DNA of 64,000 nt from Gallionella sp. (GTDB lineage: Bacteria > Pseudomonadota > Gammaproteobacteria > Burkholderiales > Gallionellaceae), in assembly GCA_030681375.1 (NCBI GenBank), contig JAUXWM010000058.1:48213-112212 (forward strand), given 5' to 3'. The notes beneath the pieces were generated by a model that was given only the letters and a program-made list of their open reading frames with translations, made no database searches and was not told where the DNA came from. Made by a program: the position numbers and the translations under genes. Positions 17,661 through 26,586 of the stretch are shown in pieces; the stretch's first letter is position 1, and each line of letters begins with the position of its first letter.

Positions 17661-17684
17661 GACTAGTTAACTACGGGGTTCGCC

Positions 17685-18002
17685 ATGAAACGTCTTTCAC
17701 TTATTTTCCTGCTACTACCATTCGCTGCCTATGCAGCCGATGCCGACTATACGCTGATCATCAAGGATCACAGCTTCCAGCCGTCTGAGTTAACCATCCC
17801 GTCAGGCAAGAAAATCAAGCTCTTGGTTGAGAATCAGGATGCCACCCCCGAGGAATTCGATAGCCACGATCTAAACCGGGAAAAAGTGATTGCCGGACGT
17901 GGCGCCGCGACGATTTACATCGGCCCACTTACGCCCGGACGCTACGCCTTCACCGGCGAATTTCACGCAGCAACCGCCCAAGGTTCAATCGTCGCAAAAT
18001 AG
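17685..18002 (+). CDS. Periplasmic cupredoxin-domain protein of iron uptake
   Basis: A 105-residue protein with a signal peptide cut near AYA-A. The mature domain has cupredoxin features (IIKDHSFQPSELTIPSGKKIKLLVENQD) and ends with a GRYAFTGEFHAATAQG strand, but without the full His-Cys-His copper site of plastocyanin. The combination with a following FTR1 gene is the FtrA/EfeO-type layout in which the periplasmic protein delivers or oxidises iron for the permease. Probably Fur-controlled. Confidence 0.82.
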   Translation: MKRLSLIFLLLPFAAYAADADYTLIIKDHSFQPSELTIPSGKKIKLLVENQDATPEEFDSHDLNREKVIAGRGAATIYIGPLTPGRYAFTGEFHAATAQGSIVAK

Positions 18003-18011
18003 GAAAATATC

Positions 18012-18836
18012 ATGTTCGCAACTGCCATCATTGTTTTTCGGGAAGTATTGGAAGCTTCCATCATCATCGGGATTCTCACTGCCGCGACGCGCAGCATTCA
18101 CGGCAGCAAACGCTGGTTGGCCGCTGGACTGGTGGCTGGATTAGTGGGTTCGGGATTGGTCGCAGCTTCAACCGACGTGATCGGATCGCTGGCCAGCGGC
18201 ATCGGTCAAGAAATTTTCAACACCATCGTACTCGGCATCGCGGTGCTGATGCTGGCATGGCACAACATTTGGATGGCGTCTCACGGTGCTGCGCTGGCGG
18301 CCAACGCTCGTTTAGTGGGCAGTGCCATTCGTGACGGAAACAGCGAGTGTTCGGTGCTATTTGTTATCGTCGGGCTGGCTGTACTCAGAGAAGGTTCAGA
18401 AACTGTGCTGTTTCTTTATGGCATCGCAACATCTGGTGAGGGCGGACAGTCTTCAATGCTGCTCGGCGGCATGGTTGGCATGCTGCTCGGTATTGTGGTT
18501 GGTTACACAATATTTGCCGGGCTGCTGCGCGTGCCGATGCGCTGGTTCTTTGCTGCTACTGGCATATTGGTGTTGCTATTAGCAGCAGGCATGGCCTCGC
18601 AAGCTGCGCATTTCCTGATTCAAGCCGATTTGTTGCCCAGCCTCGCCTCGCCGCTATGGGACACGTCTGCGCTACTGCCGGAAAGTGGACTAACCGGCAT
18701 ATTACTGCACAGTCTGATTGGCTATGACTCACGTCCGGCAGGAATGCAGATCATTTTTTACCTTACTGCACTGATTGTCATTTTCATCGGCATGAAATGG
18801 GCTGCTCGTTCGCAGCCAACCACGGTACGAAAATAA
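18012..18836 (+). CDS. FTR1-family iron permease
   Basis: A 274-residue inner-membrane protein with seven predicted helices. Both iron-binding REXXE motifs are present: REVLE at about 10-14 and REGSE at about 126-130. It lies nine bases after the cupredoxin gene and forms a two-component high-affinity iron import system with it. The upstream Fur-box-like site suggests repression under iron sufficiency. Confidence 0.92.
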   Translation: MFATAIIVFREVLEASIIIGILTAATRSIHGSKRWLAAGLVAGLVGSGLVAASTDVIGSLASGIGQEIFNTIVLGIAVLMLAWHNIWMASHGAALAANARLVGSAIRDGNSECSVLFVIVGLAVLREGSETVLFLYGIATSGEGGQSSMLLGGMVGMLLGIVVGYTIFAGLLRVPMRWFFAATGILVLLLAAGMASQAAHFLIQADLLPSLASPLWDTSALLPESGLTGILLHSLIGYDSRPAGMQIIFYLTALIVIFIGMKWAARSQPTTVRK

Positions 18837-18841
18837 TCATC

Positions 18842-19422
18842 GTGAAAAATTATTTCGCATTTTCGTTTGCTAATTTATTTTCTCTGGGCATCCTGCTCTG
18901 CGGAATTGTCGGAGCGCAGGATGCTTTTGCCGGTGCTGCGGATTATGTCTATACCCCGCAGTCGAATATGGTGAGCGGGAAATTGATATCAAGTACGGCA
19001 CAGCCTCGTCACAAGCCGGAAATCCCGCAAAAGTTGCCAGTATCGGATTAGGTTTCGGCGCAAAGGAATATTGGTTCACAGAGATATATTTAAAACAGGT
19101 TCGTAGCGGAAACACAGAGGTCACGCTGGCTGAATGGGTGAACAAGTTCCAGCACACCGAGACTGGTAATATCCGCTTGATCTTGGCTTTGTCATCGAAA
19201 CGGAAGCCCCGTTAAAAGGCGATGCGCCGTGGGAGCTCAAGCTGGGGTCATTGCTTCAGACAGACTCCGGCAAGCTCCAGATGAATGGCAATTTGCTTTT
19301 TGAACGCGCATTTGAAAAGGCCGATAAAAGTGGTGTGCCATACGGCACCAATTTGACCTATCAGTGACAAGCAAGACAGGCCCAATCACACCTTCAGGAT
19401 GCAGATTGAGTACGAGTTCTAA
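18842..19422 (+). pseudogene. Decayed gene for an exported outer-membrane-type protein
   Basis: Starting at GTG 18842 a signal peptide (ending AFAGA) leads into ADYVYTPQ, then the frame breaks. Reading on in the next frame gives VEYGEREIDIKYGTA, later LAEWVNKFQHTETG, then another shift gives YPLDLGFVIETEAP and LLQTDSGKLQMNGNLLFER, and a third shift is needed to reach MQIEYEF and a stop. The joined product resembles conserved periplasmic or outer-membrane proteins of ~190 residues. At least three single-base indels make it non-functional unless they are sequencing errors. Confidence 0.75.
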
Positions 19423-19474
19423 AGAAACTCAGAATTTTTCAAGCCACAGAAACCTAGTGAAGCCAAGGTAGATC

Positions 19475-21658
19475 ATGAAACACTCAATGTTCAATATTCG
19501 TAACATGGACTGTCCAACTGAGGAGGCACTGATCCGCAAGCGTCTCGGATCGATGCCCGGCATCGGCGAGCTGTCGTTCAACCTGATAACCCGCCGTCTT
19601 GCCGTCACGCATACACTGGACGATGAACAGCCTATCCTCGATGCCTTGCGCGAGATAGGTATGAAGACAGACCCCGAGCCGCAATGCCAGTCCGGCTCCT
19701 GTTCGAGCTGCGAAGCGGAATCCCCCGTGGTATCGCGCCGGACATGGGCGCTGATGGCGGTGTCCGGTACTGCGGCCATGGTTGCGGAAATCGTCGCGTG
19801 GAACGGCGCGAGCGAGCAATCGGTTGCGGTGATCGCTCTGGCCTTGCTCTCCATTGTCACCGGTGGCCTCAGCACTCTGAAAAAAGGCTGGATCGCGCTC
19901 AAGAACTTCGCCCTCAATATGAATTTCCTGATGAGCATCGCCGTCATCGGTGCGCTTGCCATCGGCGAATGGCCGGAAGCTGCGGTGGTGATTTTCCTGT
20001 TCGCGCTGGCCGAGTTGATCGAAACGCTCTCGCTGGAGCGGGCCAAGAACGCAATCAAGGGGCTGATGGCGATGACTCCCGAGGTCGCCACCGTGCAACT
20101 CGACAACGGCGAATGGCGCGAGACAGCAGTAACCGACGTGCAGGTTGGGCAAGTGGTGCGCGTCAAACCGGGAGAGCGTATTCCGCTGGACGGCGTGGTC
20201 ACGGCGGGCGGCAGTTCGGTGAACCAGGCGCCGATTACCGGGGAGAGCATGCCCGTGTTGAAAGCGGCGGGCGATCCGGTGTTCGCCGGTACGCTGAACG
20301 AGCGCGGTATGCTGGAGTTTCGCGTCACCGCAAACAAGGGCAACACCACGCTGGATCGCATCATCCACACGGTGCAAGAGGCGCAAGGCCAACGCGCGCC
20401 GACGCAACGTTTCGTCGACCAGTTCGCGCGTTACTACACCCCCGCCGTGGTGGTGTTCGCGGTTCTGGTGGCGGCCGTTCCTCCGTTGCTGTTCGGTGCC
20501 GCGTTCGAGCCATGGTTCTACAAGGCGCTGGTCATGCTGGTGATCGCCTGCCCCTGCGCGCTGGTAATCTCCACGCCCATTACCGTGGTGAGCGGGCTTG
20601 CCGCTGCGGCAAGGCAGGGCATACTGATCAAGGGCGGCGTGCATCTGGAGAACGGACGCCTGATAAAAGCCGTAGCTTTGGACAAGACCGGCACGCTCAC
20701 GCACGGCAAGCCTGTCGTGACCGATGTGGTTCCGCTGGTTGAGTTGCCTGCCGACAGCCTGCTGCAACTGGCCGCCAGCGTGGACGTGCATTCCGAACAT
20801 CCCATCGCGTCTGCCATCGTATCGGCATGGCAGACGCCTGCCGACGGGAACGGAACGCCGCGTTCGTTGCTACCCGCCATTTCGTTCGAGTCCCTCACAG
20901 GTCGCGGTGCCAAAGCGGTTGTCGAGGGGCAACTTTACTATGTGTGCAACCATCGGCAGATCGAAGAACTGGGCATCTGCGGAGTGCATGTCGAAGAGGC
21001 TCTGCATCGTCTGGAGCAGGAAGGCAAGACAGCCGTGGTGCTGGCTACGGCAACCGAGTCGCTGTGCGTCATCGGTGTGGCCGACACGGTGCGCGGCCAT
21101 AGCGCGGAGGCTATCCGCCAACTTCATGCTCTCGGTGTGGCATCAGTGATGTTGACCGGCGACAACCAGACGACGGCCAGCGCCATCGCTGCCCAGGTGG
21201 GCATAGACGATGCGCGCGGCAATCTGCTGCCGGAAGAAAAACTGGCAGTAATCGATGAGTTGATGAACCGTTACGATCATGTCGGCATGGTGGGTGATGG
21301 AATCAACGACGCGCCTGCGTTAGCCAAGGCATCTATAGGATTTGCTATGGGCAGCGCCGGTACAGATACTGCCATCGAGACCGCCGATGTTGCACTGATG
21401 GATGACGATTTGCGCAAAGTGCCACACTTCATCCAGCTAAGCCGAAATACTTCCCGTGTGCTCAAACAAAACATCACGCTGGCCATCGGCATCAAGGCGA
21501 TATTCTTCGCTTTGGCTCTGGCAGGGAAAGCCACGCTCTGGATGGCGGTCTTTGCCGATATGGGGGCCAGCCTGATCGTGGTATTTAATGGGATGCGCTT
21601 GCTCCGTATTAAGGGCGGTATTGAACGCGACCACATAAAATCTGGCCATACGAGATGA
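19475..21658 (+). CDS. cadA: Zn/Cd/Pb-translocating P1B-type ATPase
   Basis: A 727-residue ATPase. The N-terminal ferredoxin-like domain carries MDCPTEE at 11-17 instead of CxxC, followed by a Cys cluster (C71, C76, C79, CxxxxCxxC). Membrane helices follow, with TGES at about 255-258, CPC at 359-361, the phosphorylated Asp of DKTGT at 403, and GDGINDAP. This layout is typical of the CadA/PbrA branch exporting Zn(II), Cd(II) or Pb(II). No ArsR/MerR regulator is adjacent, so its control is unclear. Confidence 0.93.
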   Translation: MKHSMFNIRNMDCPTEEALIRKRLGSMPGIGELSFNLITRRLAVTHTLDDEQPILDALREIGMKTDPEPQCQSGSCSSCEAESPVVSRRTWALMAVSGTAAMVAEIVAWNGASEQSVAVIALALLSIVTGGLSTLKKGWIALKNFALNMNFLMSIAVIGALAIGEWPEAAVVIFLFALAELIETLSLERAKNAIKGLMAMTPEVATVQLDNGEWRETAVTDVQVGQVVRVKPGERIPLDGVVTAGGSSVNQAPITGESMPVLKAAGDPVFAGTLNERGMLEFRVTANKGNTTLDRIIHTVQEAQGQRAPTQRFVDQFARYYTPAVVVFAVLVAAVPPLLFGAAFEPWFYKALVMLVIACPCALVISTPITVVSGLAAAARQGILIKGGVHLENGRLIKAVALDKTGTLTHGKPVVTDVVPLVELPADSLLQLAASVDVHSEHPIASAIVSAWQTPADGNGTPRSLLPAISFESLTGRGAKAVVEGQLYYVCNHRQIEELGICGVHVEEALHRLEQEGKTAVVLATATESLCVIGVADTVRGHSAEAIRQLHALGVASVMLTGDNQTTASAIAAQVGIDDARGNLLPEEKLAVIDELMNRYDHVGMVGDGINDAPALAKASIGFAMGSAGTDTAIETADVALMDDDLRKVPHFIQLSRNTSRVLKQNITLAIGIKAIFFALALAGKATLWMAVFADMGASLIVVFNGMRLLRIKGGIERDHIKSGHTR

Positions 21659-21833
21659 ATATTTGGTACGGCATCCGAATCACGGCAACCAAGAGGCTGG
21701 TTATCAAGGCAGCGGAAACTGTATGGAATTTCAGGCATCAATTCTTACTCATGAGCCCGCTATATGTCTGATTGAACATAATTATCTTCGCCAACCCATG
21801 TACTAAACGTTACATTGTTTGAAAGCGGAACAG

Positions 21834-22883
21834 ATGAACTGGAAAGAAGCAGTTTGCCAACCGGGCATACCCGCAGCAATAGGGGCAGCTTTGTTATTTG
21901 GCACGGGAACACCTTTAGCGAAGTGGCTGCTTGAGTCTGTCGATCCGTGGCTGTTGGCGGGATTGCTCTATTCGGGTTCAGGTATTGGTCTGCTACTGTA
22001 TCGTCGTCTGAGCCACGCGCCTGCCGTACAGCTTCCACGCAGGGAAATAGCCTGGTTTGCCGGAGCAATTCTGGCGGGCGGTATCGTCGGGCCTGTGCTG
22101 TTGATGATCGGCCTGACCGGTATGCAAGCATCTGCCGCCTCTCTCTTGCTGAATGCTGAAAGTGTATTTACCGCGCTACTGGCATGGTTCGTTTTCAGAG
22201 AAAACTTTGATAGGCGCATCGCGTTAGGTATGCTTGCTATTGTGGCTGGTGCTGTGGTGTTAAGCTGGTCAGGAGACGCACATATAGCCGGGTTATGGCC
22301 GATGCTGGCAATTCTGGGCGCATGCCTGGCATGGGGCATAGACAACAACCTGACGCGTAAAGTATCGCTCACCGACGCTACATGGATCGCTTCGGTAAAA
22401 GGTTTGGTGTCGGGAGGTGTCAACCTGACGTTGGCCTTATGGTTGGGTGCTTCAATACCGGCACTCCCGCAACTGGCAGGCGCAATGCTGGTTGGCTTGC
22501 TGGCTTATGGCGTAAGTTTGACAATGTTTGTAGTGGGGCTACGTCATCTGGGCACGGCGCGCACGGGTGCCTATTTTTCAATTGCGCCGTTCTTCGGTGC
22601 TTTGCTTGCTGTGCTGATGGGTGAGCCGGTCACGTCACCACTGCTCTTGGCTGGGGCACTTATGGCGCTAGGTACTTGGCTGCATCTGACCGAGTACCAT
22701 GAACACCGGCATATACATGCGGAGTTGATGCATGACCATGATCATACTCACGACGAACATCACCAGCATGAACACGATTCCCAGACAACACCGGGTAGCC
22801 AACATCGCCATTTGCATCGTCATGAACCACTGACGCATGCTCATCGACATTTTCCGGATGCGCATCATCAGCATAAGCATTAG
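21834..22883 (+). CDS. EamA/DMT-family transporter with His-rich tail
   Basis: About 349 residues from ATG 21834. Ten membrane helices form the two EamA repeats (first repeat GAALLFGTGTPLAKWLLE; second beginning near LGACLAWGIDNNLTRK). The last ~65 residues are dominated by His with Asp and Glu (HDHDHTHDEHHQHEHD and HRHLHRHEP). The tail is a likely metal-binding or sensing element in the cytoplasm or periplasm, and the setting suggests export of Ni, Co or Zn. Substrate is inference from tail and neighbours. Confidence 0.85.
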   Translation: MNWKEAVCQPGIPAAIGAALLFGTGTPLAKWLLESVDPWLLAGLLYSGSGIGLLLYRRLSHAPAVQLPRREIAWFAGAILAGGIVGPVLLMIGLTGMQASAASLLLNAESVFTALLAWFVFRENFDRRIALGMLAIVAGAVVLSWSGDAHIAGLWPMLAILGACLAWGIDNNLTRKVSLTDATWIASVKGLVSGGVNLTLALWLGASIPALPQLAGAMLVGLLAYGVSLTMFVVGLRHLGTARTGAYFSIAPFFGALLAVLMGEPVTSPLLLAGALMALGTWLHLTEYHEHRHIHAELMHDHDHTHDEHHQHEHDSQTTPGSQHRHLHRHEPLTHAHRHFPDAHHQHKH

Positions 22884-22947
22884 AAATGATTCCGGTATCT
22901 ATAGAATGCAGGATTGGACAAAGTGCCGAGTTTTTAGGAGAGCAAGC

Positions 22948-23568
22948 ATGGATAGCAAGCAACATTGGGAACAGGTTTATGTGACCAAGGCATCCGATTC
23001 TGTCAGCTGGTTTCAGGAACATGCTGATCAATCCTTGCGGTTTATCCACAACACAGGTCTTGGTACGAATGCGGCCATCATTGATGTGGGCGGAGGAGCA
23101 TCTAACTTGGTGGATGACCTTGTGGCAGAAGGCTATACCGATTTGACCGTGCTCGACCTGTCATCAGCGGCGCTGGCGGTCGCAAAGCAGCGTTTGGGAA
23201 AACAGGCGGACGCCGTGCACTGGATGGAAGGCGATATTACCCGTGCAGAATTTCCCGAACACCGCTTCGATATTTGGCACGACCGTGCTGTATTCCATTT
23301 TCTGACTGACCCGGCTGACCGCCACGCTTATGTCGAGCGGGTCATGCAAGCAGTCCGCCCGGGTGGCCATGTGATTGTTGCCACCTTTGCCGCAGATGGC
23401 CCGGAAAAATGCAGTGGCCTACCCGTGATGCGATACCAGCCAGAAGGTTTGCACGCGGAATTCGGTGATGCTTTCCTGCTGGTCGCGCACGAGAAGGAAG
23501 TGCATCACACGCCGTTCGGTACAGATCAGCAATTTGTTTATTGTTACTGCCGCAAGGGCAATAGCTAA
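22948..23568 (+). CDS. Class I SAM-dependent methyltransferase
   Basis: A 206-residue enzyme; ATG 22948 follows TTAGGAG. It starts with MDSKQHWEQVYVTK, a common N-terminus of small class I methyltransferases, then motif I (IDVGGGASNL), motif II (LTVLDLSSAAL), an acidic EGDITRAEF and the post-motif RPGGHVIVATF. The substrate is unknown; comparable genes occur near metal and metalloid resistance genes, so methylation of a metal(loid) or thiol is possible but unproven. Confidence 0.85.
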   Translation: MDSKQHWEQVYVTKASDSVSWFQEHADQSLRFIHNTGLGTNAAIIDVGGGASNLVDDLVAEGYTDLTVLDLSSAALAVAKQRLGKQADAVHWMEGDITRAEFPEHRFDIWHDRAVFHFLTDPADRHAYVERVMQAVRPGGHVIVATFAADGPEKCSGLPVMRYQPEGLHAEFGDAFLLVAHEKEVHHTPFGTDQQFVYCYCRKGNS

Positions 23569-23958
23569 CACATTCTCACTATCTTCTTCTCGTTTGGAGA
23601 TTTTTTCTTGGTGAATTACCTGCCTGAAATCAATTGTCACGGACGGTTGTGTCTCACTTATCAGATTCGTTAACGACTGCTTCTGAATGGGCAAAATAAT
23701 TGACCTGGATAAAGTGCCAAGTGCAGTTAACAGGCAGTGTATTATCGAAGCAGTACATCAGCAAGGTGTCATAAGCGTCACAGCTACAATCCTCGAAAAA
23801 ATATATTCAGTCTGCTGTTGTTAGTGAGGGCGATTAAGCGACACTAACACTCCCTCTCCCCCCTTGTTTAAATTATTTCCTTGCTAACGCTGGGCTAATT
23901 CTTCATTGCTATCTTCACAACCACGCGAATATCCGCGCGACTTGAAGGAGCGATCATC
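23569..23958 (+). other. Intergenic region, 390 bases
   Basis: No supported gene. A 45-codon frame (23687-23824) has no ribosome site and no recognisable product. The last part must carry the promoter for the PepSY/COG4705/two-component genes; no clear motif is visible. Confidence 0.4.
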
Positions 23959-24291
23959 ATGAAACAAAAATATAATTTGCTGGCATTTGCCGCCTTTTCA
24001 GTGGCTGCCATCGCAACGGCGTATGCCGCTATTTCCTCGGAAAATGATGCGCTTGCGATTTCATCGGCAAAGGTCAGTCTAACGCAAGCCGTGACAACCG
24101 CCGAGCAGCATGTCGGCGGTAAGGCCGCCCGTGCGGAATATGAGCATCACAAGGGGCAATGGGTGTTTGATGTCGAGGTGGTGAAGGGTAAGCAGGTCAT
24201 GGATGTAAAGGTTGATCCACTTAGCGGAAGAATCCTTTCCTCTGTTGAGGACAATACAGATCATGACGATGCGCATGATAAGGAAGATTAA
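23959..24291 (+). CDS. PepSY-domain periplasmic protein
   Basis: A 110-residue protein with a GAAGGAG site and a signal peptide (about 1-23, ending TAYAA). The mature part is one PepSY domain (VSLTQAVTTAEQHVGGKAARAEYEHHKGQWVFDVEVV) and an acidic tail with His (DDAHDKED). PepSY proteins of this type often accompany two-component systems that sense metals or antimicrobial peptides. A terminator follows, so it may be mostly transcribed alone. Confidence 0.85.
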   Translation: MKQKYNLLAFAAFSVAAIATAYAAISSENDALAISSAKVSLTQAVTTAEQHVGGKAARAEYEHHKGQWVFDVEVVKGKQVMDVKVDPLSGRILSSVEDNTDHDDAHDKED

Positions 24292-24302
24292 TAGATTGAT
24301 AA

Positions 24303-24328
24303 CGCCCAAGCGACCTGCCGTTTGGGCG
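24303..24328 (+). terminator. Intrinsic terminator after PepSY gene
   Basis: Inverted repeat CGCCCAA / TTGGGCG with a 12-base loop, followed by GTTTTG, 12 bases after the PepSY stop. Confidence 0.6.
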
Positions 24329-24372
24329 GTTTTGATCAACGGCTCACTATCTTTATCGGGAGAACATCCAAA

Positions 24373-25143
24373 ATGAAAACCCTCTCGCGCGAAGGCGCAG
24401 TGCAGATGCTGAACAAGGTTCCTGAAATAACACTCTATTTCTGGATCATCAAAATTATGTGTACCACCGTCGGCGAAACCGCTGCCGACTTTTTGAATGT
24501 GGATTTACAGTTCGGTCTGGTTGCAACGTCTGTCGTGACGAGCGTTCTGCTGGCTGTTTTTTTGATCATGCAACTACGCAGCAAAAGGTATGTGCCATGG
24601 TTATATTGGCTCGTGGTGGTGCTGATCAGTACGGTGGGCACACTGATAACCGACAATCTCGTGGATAATTTCGGTGTTTCGCTGGAGACAACCACCATCG
24701 CATTTAGCCTGGCACTCGCAGCAACATTTGCAGCGTGGTACATGAGCGAAAAGACGCTATCCATCCATTCCATATTTACGAGAAAGCGCGAACTGTTCTA
24801 TTGGGCAGCGATTTTGTTCACCTTTGCGCTGGGTACTGCAGCCGGTGACCTCGTGGCAGAAGGACTGAATTTGGGTTACGCGACATCTGCGGTGATGTTC
24901 GGTAGCATGATAGGCGCGGTAATGATTGGTTACTATGGTTTTAAATTGAATGCAATTACGTCATTCTGGGTGGCTTATATTCTGACTAGGCCGCTGGGCG
25001 CATCGATAGGTGATTATTTGATGCAGCCAAATGCGAATGGTGGAATAGGATTGGGCGCAGCACTCACAAATGCAGTCTTTTTGGTTGGTATCGTAGGCTT
25101 GGTGGTTTATATGACTGTCACGCGTCAGAAAGCAGGGGAATGA
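24373..25143 (+). CDS. COG4705-type membrane protein, paralogue 1
   Basis: A 256-residue protein (ATG 24373) with about eight hydrophobic helices. It contains four spaced repeats of a Gly-x4-Asp pattern: TTVGETAADF, STVGTLITDN, FALGTAAGDL and RPLGASIGDY, each followed by a Gly- or Asn-rich turn. This matches the uncharacterised COG4705 membrane family. One base separates it from a paralogue with the same architecture. It lies between a PepSY gene and a two-component system, so an envelope-stress or metal-related function is likely; the activity is unknown. Confidence 0.78.
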   Translation: MKTLSREGAVQMLNKVPEITLYFWIIKIMCTTVGETAADFLNVDLQFGLVATSVVTSVLLAVFLIMQLRSKRYVPWLYWLVVVLISTVGTLITDNLVDNFGVSLETTTIAFSLALAATFAAWYMSEKTLSIHSIFTRKRELFYWAAILFTFALGTAAGDLVAEGLNLGYATSAVMFGSMIGAVMIGYYGFKLNAITSFWVAYILTRPLGASIGDYLMQPNANGGIGLGAALTNAVFLVGIVGLVVYMTVTRQKAGE

Positions 25144-25144
25144 C

Positions 25145-25903
25145 ATGAACGACACGACTAAAAATGCGTTGAGCAAAGTGCCAGAGGTAACTTTGCTTTT
25201 CTGGATCATCAAAATCGCTGCTACAACATTGGGCGAAACAGGGGGCGATGCCGTCTCCATGTCAATGAACTTGGGTTATCTGTTTGGAACGGTGATTTTT
25301 GCGGCCATCTTTTTTCTGGCGGTGATGGCTCAGATCAAGGCAAAGGGATTTCATCCATTTCTATATTGGACGACCATCATCGCGACCACGACGGTCGGGA
25401 CCACACTGGCCGATTATGCAGATCGTTCGCTTGGCATAGGCTATGCAGGCGGTTCATCGCTACTGCTCATTATGCTGATGGCATCTCTGGCTATCTGGTA
25501 TCGGACATTAGGCTCGGTATCGGTTGCGAGCATTAGCTCTACCAAGGCAGAAGTATTCTATTGGGTTACGATCATGTTTTCTCAGACCTTAGGCACGGCA
25601 CTGGGTGATTGGACAGCCGACACGGCTGGTCTTGGCTACGAGGGAGGTGCTATGGTTTTCAGTGCACTGCTATTACTCGTTGTCGCGGCTTATTTCTGGA
25701 CAAAAATATCTCACACGATACTGTTTTGGGCTGCCTTTATACTCACCCGCCCACTGGGCGCGGTCGTAGGTGATTTTCTGGACAAACCAATTGATGCCGG
25801 TGGGCTGTCATTAAGTCGCTACACTGCGTCGGCTGTACTACTGGCATTTATTCTGGCCTGCATCCTGATTTTTAAACACAGGGCAGCAAAACAGGGGCAT
25901 TGA
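25145..25903 (+). CDS. COG4705-type membrane protein, paralogue 2
   Basis: A 252-residue paralogue of the preceding gene, starting one base after its stop. It shares the opening KVPEVTLLFWIIKI and the same four Gly-x4-Asp repeats (TTLGETGGDA, TTVGTTLADY, QTLGTALGDW, RPLGAVVGDF). The tandem pair could form a heteromeric transporter or channel, with the repeated Asp lining a path; this is inference from repetition and not known for the family. A two-component system follows 20 bases later. Confidence 0.78.
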   Translation: MNDTTKNALSKVPEVTLLFWIIKIAATTLGETGGDAVSMSMNLGYLFGTVIFAAIFFLAVMAQIKAKGFHPFLYWTTIIATTTVGTTLADYADRSLGIGYAGGSSLLLIMLMASLAIWYRTLGSVSVASISSTKAEVFYWVTIMFSQTLGTALGDWTADTAGLGYEGGAMVFSALLLLVVAAYFWTKISHTILFWAAFILTRPLGAVVGDFLDKPIDAGGLSLSRYTASAVLLAFILACILIFKHRAAKQGH

Positions 25904-25923
25904 TGTAAAAGGAGTGAAGGGCG

Positions 25924-26586
25924 ATGCGAATTTTGCTTGTTGAAGACGACACCATGATTGGTGAAGCTGTATCCGTTTCCCTCAAGGATGCCGCCTATAG
26001 CGTGGATTGGGTCAAGGATGGTGTAACCGCCAGCAGCGTGCTGGAACAGGGGGAACACCAGTGCGTATTGCTTGATCTGGGTTTGCCAAAACGGGATGGA
26101 TTGGAAGTGTTGCGCCGCCTGCGCCTTGGCGGTAACACTATGCCGGTGATCGTCATCACCGCGCGCGATGGCGTGGATGATCGTATCAAAGGGTTGGACT
26201 TCGGTGCGGATGACTATCTGGTCAAACCATTCGATATTAACGAATTGCTGGCACGGATTCGGGCAGTAATACGGCGCAAAGGTGGACATGCTGCACCCCT
26301 GCTCAGCAATGGCAAAGTCAGTCTTGATCAGGCAAGCAGAGAAGCGTGCTGCGGCGATGTCGTGGCGCTTTTAAGCGCACGGGAGTTTGCGCTTTTTCAT
26401 GCACTTCTGCTGCGTCCCGGCGCGATACTTACCCGCGCTGAGCTTGAAGAGCGTATCTATGGCTGGAACGAAGAAGTAGAAAGTAATGCAGTAGATTTTT
26501 TGATTCACGGCATACGAAAAAAACTCGGAACGGATGCGATCAAGAATGTACGCGGGGCGGGATGGATGGTGGAGAAATCGATATGA
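25924..26586 (+). CDS. OmpR/PhoB-family response regulator
   Basis: A 220-residue DNA-binding regulator. The receiver domain has the acidic pair ED at 7-8, the phosphorylated Asp at about 51 (LLDLGLPKRDG) and the Lys of DYLVKPFD; the C-terminal winged helix includes EFALFHALLLRPGAILTRAEL. It resembles the QseB/PmrA group. Its end overlaps the sensor kinase start by four bases. It likely controls the upstream membrane and PepSY genes. Confidence 0.92.
   Translation: MRILLVEDDTMIGEAVSVSLKDAAYSVDWVKDGVTASSVLEQGEHQCVLLDLGLPKRDGLEVLRRLRLGGNTMPVIVITARDGVDDRIKGLDFGADDYLVKPFDINELLARIRAVIRRKGGHAAPLLSNGKVSLDQASREACCGDVVALLSAREFALFHALLLRPGAILTRAELEERIYGWNEEVESNAVDFLIHGIRKKLGTDAIKNVRGAGWMVEKSI

Noticed and set aside
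19429..20800. Long minus-strand and alternate-frame ORFs in the Zn/Cd ATPase gene
   Set aside because: They are shadows of the ATPase gene, without ribosome sites or recognisable motifs.
23687..23824. Small 45-codon gene in the intergenic region
   Set aside because: No ribosome site, no homology recognised and no context support.
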